Assembly (NCBI GenBank): GCA_965116395.1
Contig: OZ220684.1
Location: 3,038,001 to 3,102,000 of the forward strand
Direction of reading: 5' to 3'
Length of the DNA stretch: 64,000 bases
Origin: Bin5 sp965116395
Lineage (GTDB): Bacteria; Chloroflexota; Anaerolineae; Caldilineales; Caldilineaceae
Shown: in pieces, positions 18,151-25,805 of the stretch
How positions within the stretch are numbered: position 1 is the stretch's first letter
How the letters are laid out: each line of letters starts with the position of its first letter
Program-made: the position numbers and the translations under genes
Notes under the pieces: generated by a model
Databases searched by the model: none
What the model was told of the DNA's origin: nothing
The model's input: only the letters and a program-made list of their open reading frames with translations

Positions 18151-20052
18151 CTAATCCCGCAGCTCATTCATCGCCGCCGGCAAAAGCGGCAGCAGATCCG
18201 AGGCAATTGCCCCAGCGCTTCCGATCCTCTGTTCACACAGTTCACCGGCCCGCCCCTGGAGCCAGGCCCCAAGGCAGGCGGCCTGAAAAGGAGACAGACC
18301 CTGGGCCAGCAGGCCGGTGATGGCGCCGGCCAGAATGTCGCCGGTGCCCGCCGTAGCCAGCGCCGCCGTGGCAACCGGCAGAACAGCCAGCTCCCCTTCC
18401 GGTGTTGCGATCACCGTATAAGGCCCTTTGAGCAGGACCACTGCCTGCCACTCTGCCGCCCGCTCCCGCGCCAGTTCCCAACGGTTGTCGACCACATCCT
18501 GCACAGATGCAAAGCCGCAGAGACGCGCCATCTCCGCCGGATGGGGCGTCAGGACGCATTCGGCCGGCAGCAGCGACGGCCACTCCTCCAACTGGGCCAG
18601 GTTATTGAGGCCGTCCGCATCTATCACCGTCGGCGGCAGCGGTGGAGCCTCGGCCGGCAGTTGATCCCGCCGCCGGATCGTTCCGAATGGAGAATCGGTT
18701 GCTGAATCCCCTTCCGCTTCGCCGTCTGCAGTCGGGTCCGCTTCAGAAACCGGTTGCTCGTCCTCGGCTTCCCCGCTCTCACTCGCCGCAAATCCCCCCG
18801 GCAATGCCGACCGGCGCCGCCTGTGATTCCGTCGCAACAGCCGCTCCATAAAGTCCCGCGTGGCACTTTCCTGGCCCAGCCCGCAGCCGATAAGCAGCGC
18901 ATCATATTCGCCCAGCTTCGTATTGACATTGGCAGTAGCCCCTTCGTTCACCACGCCCAAATCGTGGCTCAAAAGGATCCACGTCGGTTCAGCCAGGGCC
19001 GAGGAAACAGGCACCCACACCGGCTGCGGAATCGCGCCTGTCACCAGCCCTGCCCCCACCCGGCCCATCGCCGCACAGCTGAGAAAAGCCGCGCCCGGAT
19101 AATTGACGCTGCCGACCACCGCCATCCCTTTGCCAAAAGCGCCCTTGTGACTGTTGCGGCTTCGCGTCGGCATAATCTCGGCCATCTGTTCCGGCGAAAG
19201 GAAAAACGTTCGCGAGTCCACCGTAACTTCCGCCGGAATGCCGATGTCCGCTACCACCAGTTCACCTAGGGCCGTCGCGCCCGGAAACTGGAACTGGCCC
19301 GTCTTCGCGCACCCGAACGTGACCGTCATATCAGCCGCAACCGTAACCGGATCGAGCGCGCCGCTGTCCGCGTTCAAACCACTCGGAACATCGACAGCAA
19401 CCACGCTCAGAGACCGCCGCGCCTCCGGTCCTCCCGCAGCCGGGACGCCCGCAGTGCCAGCCTCACCTGCCCCGGTCCTCGCAGACGGCAAACGGCGGCT
19501 GCGGACCTCCGTCAGTTGCTGCAGGATGCGAGCCAGCGCGCCCTCGATCGGTCGGTTTGCCCCAGTCCCCAGCAGCGCGTCAACCACAATGTCGGTTTCA
19601 TCCAGCCATGCCAGAAGCTGCACCCCATCCATGTCCTCCTCGGCGCTGTGGGTCGGCACATTGCGTTCGAGAACCCGGCCCAAATGGCCCTCATAATCCT
19701 CCTCATGCCCGGTCTTTCTGCTCGGGACCTTCGCGTTCCCTCTCTTTCCAGCCTGTTCTTCCTTGCCCGGAGAGCCGCCCCTCGCCCACAGATAAACCCG
19801 CACCTGATAGCCAGCGTCGCTGAGATGACGTGCACAAACCAGCCCGTCGCCGCCGTTGTTGCCCGGCCCCACCAGCACCAACACCGATCGGTCCGCGCTG
19901 CCGCCGAAGCTCTCCTGAACTGCTTCGGCCAGCGCCGTCCCTGCCTGCTCCATCATCGCCGCATAGCTCTGGCCGGCCGCATCGGCCTCCTTCTCCAGCC
20001 GCTGCATTTCGGCAACCGAAACGATTCGTGTATGATCGGCGATTTCATGCAT
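18151..20052 (-). CDS. nnr: Bifunctional NAD(P)H-hydrate epimerase / ADP- or ATP-dependent dehydratase
   Basis: A 633-residue fusion repairing hydrated NAD(P)H. The N-terminal YjeF_N epimerase domain shows GPGNNGGDGLVCARHL, and the C-terminal ribokinase-like dehydratase domain ends with GTGDILAGAITGLLAQG. Length exceeds the usual roughly 500 residues because of two low-complexity inserts: a charged Lys/Glu/Gly-rich stretch in the epimerase domain and an acidic Glu/Ala/Asp-rich stretch in the dehydratase domain. ATG at 20052 has GAGGGG upstream; a TTG 36 bases earlier overlaps the preceding stop but has no such site. It follows the sulfite-oxidase-like gene closely. Confidence 0.92.
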   Translation of the reverse strand: MHEIADHTRIVSVAEMQRLEKEADAAGQSYAAMMEQAGTALAEAVQESFGGSADRSVLVLVGPGNNGGDGLVCARHLSDAGYQVRVYLWARGGSPGKEEQAGKRGNAKVPSRKTGHEEDYEGHLGRVLERNVPTHSAEEDMDGVQLLAWLDETDIVVDALLGTGANRPIEGALARILQQLTEVRSRRLPSARTGAGEAGTAGVPAAGGPEARRSLSVVAVDVPSGLNADSGALDPVTVAADMTVTFGCAKTGQFQFPGATALGELVVADIGIPAEVTVDSRTFFLSPEQMAEIMPTRSRNSHKGAFGKGMAVVGSVNYPGAAFLSCAAMGRVGAGLVTGAIPQPVWVPVSSALAEPTWILLSHDLGVVNEGATANVNTKLGEYDALLIGCGLGQESATRDFMERLLRRNHRRRRSALPGGFAASESGEAEDEQPVSEADPTADGEAEGDSATDSPFGTIRRRDQLPAEAPPLPPTVIDADGLNNLAQLEEWPSLLPAECVLTPHPAEMARLCGFASVQDVVDNRWELARERAAEWQAVVLLKGPYTVIATPEGELAVLPVATAALATAGTGDILAGAITGLLAQGLSPFQAACLGAWLQGRAGELCEQRIGSAGAIASDLLPLLPAAMNELRD

Positions 20053-20084
20053 AATTTGCCCCTCGCAAACGGTAAAGGTCATCT

Positions 20085-21449
20085 TCAAGCTACCCGTATC
20101 GGATGCGGCACCGGCTGGTTGAAGAGATAGCCCTTCTCGTTAAAAGGAATCTCGTCCGGCTGTGTACTGCCCGCCGCATCCGTGGCGCGCGTCATAACCG
20201 TATACTCGCCTGGCTCCGCATCCCACCCAAAGTCGAAACGCGTCCAGGAGTACCTGAAGGCGCCGCCGTTGCCCGCGTCCACAAGGCGCCCGATCGCAGG
20301 TTCCACCACCGACTCCACCAGTGTCGCTCGCTGCCAGGTCGCCCTCGAATCCAGGCTCCATTCCACCTGCGCAATCGGGCCGTGCGGCGACTGCGCGTAG
20401 CCGTGAATGTGCTGCGCGCCCGCCGCCAAATTGGCCGGCCACGGCAGCGCCAGCGCACTCTTGATCGTCTGTGTTGTCACCGGCCTGCCCAGCGCTTCAC
20501 CCTCCGGCGGATAAGCATCACCGATCAGCGTGTAGGAGGTCGTGTTGTTGCGCGTCCAGAGCGGTTCAGTAGAGACCACAATGCGCCCCAGCCACTTGAT
20601 GCTGGCCGCACCCACCCATCCCGGCGCCAGTGCCCGCACCGGAAAGCCGTGATCCCTCGGCAGGGCCTCTCCATTCAGCGCGTACGCGAGCAGCGTATCC
20701 GGATCCATCGCCTTTCCGACCGGCATCACGCGGCGGAAGCCCTTCTCCGGCGATCCCGCGTCCAGCCCAACCAGCAGCACGCTCACCGCCTCTTCCGTTA
20801 TCCCCGCCCGTACCAGCACGTCCCGCAGTGCCGCGCCCGTCCACGCGCCGTTACTGACCGCCCCGGTCATCCATGGAGTCCCGCTGGCCGCCTGCCCCTT
20901 CACCAGGTCGAACATGGCCCGATGATTTCCCGCGCATTCCAGGTACGAGATGAACGTGCGGCTGGGCAAATTCAAAATGTCATCGTAGCTCAGTTCCAGC
21001 GGATTTGCGACCGCGTCCCCTCCGACCGAAAGCCGCCAGGCCGCCGGGTCCACGTCAATGCTGGCCGAGTTGTTGCGTACAAAAAAGGACTGGACAGGCG
21101 TGATCACCCCCTGCATTTTCTCCAGGCGCGCTTCCAGATTCCCATCACCGTGATCCAGAAAAAGTGCCGCGTCCTTGTAATGCAGCGGAGCATCTGCCGC
21201 CGTCTCGTCCGCGGCCGGCGCCGTCACCGTCGGCAGCTGCAGACCAGTACAAGACGCCAGTACCGCCGCCGTCCCTCCAGCTGTCAGCAACTGCAAGAAG
21301 CGCCGCCGCGTCACGCCTCTCGCGCGTGCAAACTGCCACAGCCGCCTTCTTTCACCAGGCTCCTTCTCCGACGCGAAACTTCTCGCTGGCACTGTTCTCT
21401 CCTTACCCCGCCTGCCAGTCAAAGGCCAACGCCTTCCGAGGCAATCCAT
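20085..21449 (-). CDS. Sulfite oxidase-like molybdopterin oxidoreductase, Tat-exported
   Basis: A 454-residue enzyme with a Tat signal (TRRRFLQLLTAGG near residue 47) followed by ASC, which may be a lipobox. The SUOX-type molybdopterin domain has the Mo-ligating cysteine in SYLECAGNHR, plus GAWTGAALRDVL and PVRALAPGWVGAASIKWL. A Mo-co dimerisation domain (HIHGYAQSP, VEWSLD) occupies the last third. It probably oxidises sulfite or a related substrate outside the cytoplasmic membrane. The long N-terminus before the twin arginines may mean a downstream start. Confidence 0.88.
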   Translation of the reverse strand: MDCLGRRWPLTGRRGKERTVPARSFASEKEPGERRRLWQFARARGVTRRRFLQLLTAGGTAAVLASCTGLQLPTVTAPAADETAADAPLHYKDAALFLDHGDGNLEARLEKMQGVITPVQSFFVRNNSASIDVDPAAWRLSVGGDAVANPLELSYDDILNLPSRTFISYLECAGNHRAMFDLVKGQAASGTPWMTGAVSNGAWTGAALRDVLVRAGITEEAVSVLLVGLDAGSPEKGFRRVMPVGKAMDPDTLLAYALNGEALPRDHGFPVRALAPGWVGAASIKWLGRIVVSTEPLWTRNNTTSYTLIGDAYPPEGEALGRPVTTQTIKSALALPWPANLAAGAQHIHGYAQSPHGPIAQVEWSLDSRATWQRATLVESVVEPAIGRLVDAGNGGAFRYSWTRFDFGWDAEPGEYTVMTRATDAAGSTQPDEIPFNEKGYLFNQPVPHPIRVA

Positions 21450-21568
21450 CCGCTGCCATCACCAACACTTTCTGTTACCACCCGGCCGCAACTGATACGC
21501 ATTTCCGAACGAAGTGAGTGAAGCTGCTCACCCTTTCCTCACTCCTCTTTCCTATCTCCTTGCATTAT

Positions 21569-21760
21569 GGCGGTCGGGCCTTCGGCCCTCCCTTGTGCAG
21601 GGGCTGCGCCCCCGCAACGCCCCCCTCCAAAACCATCGCTCACCGACCTTGTGTGCGCATTCCAGCAGCGCCGCTTGAGCAGAGTGTCGGATGCCATCAG
21701 AATACGCAATGAAACTGCCTGAATGGCAGCGCCGAGGAAAGGCAGGTCAAGAGTACATGG
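21569..21760. repeat. Dispersed intergenic hairpin element, copy B
   Basis: The core at 21569-21650 is the same as copy A, with GGGCC-TTC-GGCCC and GGGGC-TGC-GCCCC hairpins. The closing strand reads CCGACCT rather than CCGACCG, losing the outermost pair. A type-2 right arm like that of copy A follows (GCGCATTCCAGCAGCG, later GGCAGGTCAAGA). It fills most of the 334-base gap between the sulfite-oxidase-like gene and the GNAT-VOC gene. Confidence 0.78.
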
Positions 21761-21783
21761 TTTAGCAAATTGTCACTTTGTTC

Positions 21784-22695
21784 TCAACTCGGCCTGCCGA
21801 AGCGCAGCAAATATCCATTACAGTCCCGAATCGCGAACTCCCTCATGCCCCATGGCTCGTCCGTCAGTTCCCGTTCAATATGTACCCCTGCCGCCCGGTA
21901 CCGTTCAAAGAGACCGTCAACGTCCTCGCCCATGAACACGTAAAACCCAACCTGCGGCTTCGGCGCCAGCGGTTGGTCCGCAAGAGTGAGCTGAATGTGC
22001 GCCCCTTCGTTCGTCCATTCCCCGCGGTGGATTCCGGCGTGTGTAGGCGGGTCGCCGAACAGAAAGCCAATCGTGAAGCCCAGTTTGTCGCAGTAAAACT
22101 CGGCTGCCGCCAGCACATCCGGCACCGCAAGTATCGGAGCCAGGCTGTAGGCTGCCTGCGCGTCACCCGCCAACTGCCCCGTACGCCACTGCTCCTTCGT
22201 GATACCGTAGACTATCTTGTCATGCCCAACTGAGTCCTGGTGATATTTCTGGCGCATACGGCCCCGGCGCCTGAATCCGACCCGTTCCGCCAGTCGCACA
22301 GAGGCCGTATTCTCCTCACTGATCCACAGCTCCACCCGGTCCAGCCCCACCTCGTCAAAGCCATAGTCCAGCGCCGCCCGCACCGCCTCGCTCATATAGC
22401 CGTTTCCCCAATGGTCCGGATGCAGAAAGTAGCCCATCCCCGGCACGCCCGCATTGCCAATGTAATCGACATATCCCAGCGCCGGGCCGTCCTCCGCCGT
22501 ACGAACGGTCCAGATCGTCCCCGGCCCGTCGAGCATGCCATCGACCATTTTCTTAGTTTCAGCTGCAGAAGCATGCGCCGCATCGTCCATAAACCGCATC
22601 GCCTCCGGCCTGCGATACGCGTCATACAGATCTTCCGCATCCTCGGCTTCAAGCGGCCGCAGAATCAACCGCTCCGTGGTGAGTGTGGAATGCAT
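21784..22695 (-). CDS. GNAT acetyltransferase fused to a VOC/glyoxalase domain
   Basis: A 303-residue two-domain protein. Residues 1-170 are a RimJ/RimL-type GNAT N-acetyltransferase (ERLILRPLEAEDAEDLY, HPDHWGNGYMSEAVRAAL, ENTASVRLAERVGFRRRG). Residues about 180-303 form a vicinal-oxygen-chelate domain (ILAVPDVLAAAEFYCDKLGF to DCNGYLLRFGRP), as in glyoxalase or bleomycin-resistance proteins. ATG at 22695 follows GGAG by eight bases, so the longer upstream frame is not used. The fusion suggests modification and binding of one small molecule, possibly resistance; substrate unknown. Confidence 0.85.
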   Translation of the reverse strand: MHSTLTTERLILRPLEAEDAEDLYDAYRRPEAMRFMDDAAHASAAETKKMVDGMLDGPGTIWTVRTAEDGPALGYVDYIGNAGVPGMGYFLHPDHWGNGYMSEAVRAALDYGFDEVGLDRVELWISEENTASVRLAERVGFRRRGRMRQKYHQDSVGHDKIVYGITKEQWRTGQLAGDAQAAYSLAPILAVPDVLAAAEFYCDKLGFTIGFLFGDPPTHAGIHRGEWTNEGAHIQLTLADQPLAPKPQVGFYVFMGEDVDGLFERYRAAGVHIERELTDEPWGMREFAIRDCNGYLLRFGRPS

Positions 22696-22794
22696 TAAAT
22701 GGTCTCCATTTATTGTGTAATGCTTGATTGAATGCGCTATCTCATCGCCCGCTGCCAACGCACCATACCGTTCGACCCGGCAACGGGAACTCTA

Positions 22795-23901
22795 CTACCT
22801 GCGCTCGGGCTCGTACAGCGCGCGTAGCAACGGCCTCAGCGCAACTGCTTCCAGCAGATCTGTGCTGTCGCTGAACTGGTCGATACTGCCTATCGGCCTC
22901 TGCCGCGCTATCTGCGCCACCTCCGCGTCGCCGACAGAACCCAGCAGCGCCTCGGCAAAGCCCTGCAACGCCATAACGCGAAACGGCCGGCCAAAAAAGT
23001 TTATAGGCGTTTCCGGCATCGGCTCGGTGAGCGCCAGCCGGTTATGGCGCGCAGCCACAACTCCGTATGCCTCACCCAGCCAGTGGTCCCGCTCCTGCCA
23101 CGCGCCCGCCCCCTGCACCGCCAGCAATATGTCCGTCAAAACTGACGCGCTCTCCAACTGGCCAAATGCCGTACCAAACCATTTGGCATACGGCGCATAC
23201 TGCCGTTCCATCAGGAAGCACAGACCCATCAGGTCCCGCACCAGTCGCGACGCGATCAGCGACGAGCCCAACTCATCGCCCACCAACCCGGCCCGCCCCA
23301 TCAGATGCTCCTCCTGGCCAATCCGCGCCCAGCCCGCCGCCAGCAAATAACGCCACACATCCGGCGGATACCAGCCGAACCGCGTCCGCACTGAATCCAG
23401 CCCAATACCGTCGTGGAAGATCCCCCCTGAGGTGATCGTGCGCAGCTTCTGTTGAGGAAACGTAAGCCAGTCTGCCGCGCAAACTGTCCTGTCAATATCA
23501 AAATTCAGGTAACCGCCAAAAAATCTGCTGACGGTCGTCGTATCCACCAGATGATTGACAGGGCCGCCCTCGCTCGTCTCCATACCCTGGGTCCCGCCGT
23601 CATCGGGGTCCGGGTCACTGAAGTTGGTCGAGTAGCCCAGAAAGCGGTGGGGCAGTTCATGCCGCAGCGCAGCGTCGATCTCGTCAGCCAGCCCCTCCCA
23701 GTCATCCGGCCGCAGAAACAGTTGCAGCCGCGGCCCCCAATTATGATCCGTCGACATCTCGTCGTCGAACCCCAGCGTCTCCGACCCCGAACCGATCAGG
23801 GCCGCGCTGTGAGGTAGGCCCGACCACGACCCTTCCAGCACGGGCCGCACCGCCTCCCAATAAAATCGTCTGCTCAACTCCATCCCAGGGATGAACGCCA
23901 T
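22795..23901 (-). CDS. DUF4037 domain protein (nucleotidyltransferase-like)
   Basis: A 368-residue protein matching the DUF4037 pattern: an N-terminal polymerase-beta-like segment IGSGSETLGFDDEMSTDHN followed by WGPRLQLFL, where a GS...DxxxSxDHxxGP arrangement replaces the standard DxD, and a long helical C-terminal part. Biochemical role is unknown; the family resembles nucleotidyltransferases acting on antibiotics or other small molecules. It lies between the GNAT-VOC and amidohydrolase genes on the same strand. Confidence 0.8.
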   Translation of the reverse strand: MAFIPGMELSRRFYWEAVRPVLEGSWSGLPHSAALIGSGSETLGFDDEMSTDHNWGPRLQLFLRPDDWEGLADEIDAALRHELPHRFLGYSTNFSDPDPDDGGTQGMETSEGGPVNHLVDTTTVSRFFGGYLNFDIDRTVCAADWLTFPQQKLRTITSGGIFHDGIGLDSVRTRFGWYPPDVWRYLLAAGWARIGQEEHLMGRAGLVGDELGSSLIASRLVRDLMGLCFLMERQYAPYAKWFGTAFGQLESASVLTDILLAVQGAGAWQERDHWLGEAYGVVAARHNRLALTEPMPETPINFFGRPFRVMALQGFAEALLGSVGDAEVAQIARQRPIGSIDQFSDSTDLLEAVALRPLLRALYEPERR

Positions 23902-23972
23902 ACTCTAAATCGCCAGTTCGAATGGAAGTCCGCCGCGTCTGTTACGTCTACGCATTGCCGTGACCAATCCAC

Positions 23973-25577
23973 TCACTCTTGGAAAGCCGCTCCTCCCCAC
24001 ACAAACTCACCCCCAAACACCGTAGCCTCCACATCCGTCTCCAAAATGGCCATCGGATGAATCCTGAAGATATCCTGCGACAGCACCGCCAAATCCGCGA
24101 ACTTCCCCGCCGCAATACTTCCCTGGCTGCTCTCCGTGCCGCCGGCGTAGGCCGCGCCAACCGTATAGGCCCACACCGCCTCCTCCACTGTCAGCCGCTC
24201 CTCGGGATACCAGCCTTCACCGCCGGGGCTGCCGTCGGCCCGCATCCGCGTTACCGCCGCATGAATTCCCTCGATCACGTCCGGAGTCTCCACCGGCGCA
24301 TCCGAACCGAAGGCCAGCTTCGCGCCGCTGTCCCACAAGCTGCGAAACGCATAGGCATAGCGGCTGCGCTCCCCCCAATACCTGTCCGCAATCAGCATAT
24401 CCTGCGTGGCGTGAATCGGCTGCACCGACGCGATGATGTCCAACTGCGCGAATCGGTCAATGTCGTCCGGGTGCAGCACCTGCGCGTGCTCGATGCGGTG
24501 CCGCAAATGCAGCCCCCGCCCTGCCCGGCGGCTCTCCTCCAGCGCGTCCAGCACCATGCGGTTGGCCCTGTCGCCGATCGCATGCGTAACCACCGCCAGC
24601 CCCGCATCCGTGGCCCTCGCCACAATATCCGCCATCTCCTCCGCGCCCGTGACCGCGATGCCGGCATTGTCCGGCTCGCCGTCGTACGGCGCCAGCATCC
24701 ACGCCGTGCGCGGACCGAGCGCGCCATCGCTGAAGACCTTCACTCCGCCAATGCGCAACAACTCGTCACCCAGCCCTGTCAGCAGTCCTAAGCGGATGGC
24801 GCTGTCCAGTTCAGCCACGGGGATCTGTGCCACCGTGCGCAGCCGCAGATCGCCCTCATTGCGCATCTGTTGAAAGGCCCGCAAAGAGGCCGCGGCCTCC
24901 TTCGTATGCACGCCCACGATCCCCATTCGATGGACCACCTCCTGCGCATGGCGCACCGCCGCCACCGCCTCCTCCGCCGCCGGCTCAGCCATGCACGGGA
25001 AGGCCAACTCCATCGCCTTCTCCAACAAAATGCCGGTCGGCCGCCCCTCCCCGTCGCGCACAATCTCGCCCCCGTCCGGATCGCCTGTGTCCGCCGTGAT
25101 CCCGACCTGCTCCAGCGCGCGGCTGTTCACCCAAGCCGCGTGACCGCACTTGCGCGCCAGGTAAACCGGATGCGCCGCCGCCACCGCGTCCAACTGTGCA
25201 GCCGAAGGAAACGCGCCGCCCTCCCACACCGACTGGTCCCAACCGCGGCCCATCAGCCACTGACCGTGCGGCGTATCCGCAGCCCGCCCGCCGACCCGCG
25301 CCAACGCCGAAGACAGCGTCGGCGTGCCGCTCAAATCGATCTCCTGCAGACTCATCCCGTAAGAAAGAAAGTGGATGTGCGCGTCAATAAAACCGGGCAC
25401 CACCGTCGCCCCGCGCAGATTCACCGCCCGCCCACCCGGCGCCAGCAGCCCTCGCATCTCCGCGTCGCTGCCCGTCGCCACAAAGCGGTCGCCCGCGATC
25501 GCCACCGCCGAAACCTTGGGGCGCTGCGGGTCCATCGTGTATATGTTGCCGTTCAAAAGCGCCAGATCCGCCTGCAC
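23973..25577 (-). CDS. Amidohydrolase, YtcJ-like
   Basis: A 534-residue metal-dependent amidohydrolase. The strand-1 metal site is GFIDAHIHF (HxH) near residue 66. Later metal or catalytic segments are THAIGDRANR, LRHRIEHAQVL and FGSDAPVETPD. This set and length fit the YtcJ group, whose members deacylate or hydrolyse varied small amides. The GTG start follows CCAGGAG. Confidence 0.88.
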   Translation of the reverse strand: MQADLALLNGNIYTMDPQRPKVSAVAIAGDRFVATGSDAEMRGLLAPGGRAVNLRGATVVPGFIDAHIHFLSYGMSLQEIDLSGTPTLSSALARVGGRAADTPHGQWLMGRGWDQSVWEGGAFPSAAQLDAVAAAHPVYLARKCGHAAWVNSRALEQVGITADTGDPDGGEIVRDGEGRPTGILLEKAMELAFPCMAEPAAEEAVAAVRHAQEVVHRMGIVGVHTKEAAASLRAFQQMRNEGDLRLRTVAQIPVAELDSAIRLGLLTGLGDELLRIGGVKVFSDGALGPRTAWMLAPYDGEPDNAGIAVTGAEEMADIVARATDAGLAVVTHAIGDRANRMVLDALEESRRAGRGLHLRHRIEHAQVLHPDDIDRFAQLDIIASVQPIHATQDMLIADRYWGERSRYAYAFRSLWDSGAKLAFGSDAPVETPDVIEGIHAAVTRMRADGSPGGEGWYPEERLTVEEAVWAYTVGAAYAGGTESSQGSIAAGKFADLAVLSQDIFRIHPMAILETDVEATVFGGEFVWGGAAFQE

Positions 25578-25662
25578 AAGCCACTCCTGGTGTAGACTTA
25601 CACTGAAAGGCCCGCGGTCTCCTTCTACCGAGCCCCCGGTTCCTTTTAATCACTCTTCTTCT

Positions 25663-25671
25663 GTTATACCA
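25663..25671 (-). promoter_or_regulatory. Extended -10 TGGTATAAC for the amidohydrolase gene
   Basis: Read on the minus strand, TGGTATAAC is a good extended -10 placed about 85 bases before the GTG start at 25577, in the 228-base gap between this gene and the divergent yfhO-like gene. No -35 is apparent. Confidence 0.4.
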
Positions 25672-25805
25672 TACAGCCGCCGGACAGCCACGGTAACGGC
25701 TGCCATCGATCTGGAAATGGCAAGCGATGCTCTGCCGCCGGCAAATGCAGCAAGACAGGCCATCCCTTTGCCGGTGCAAATTCCCGAATTTTCCTGAGTC
25801 GCTTC

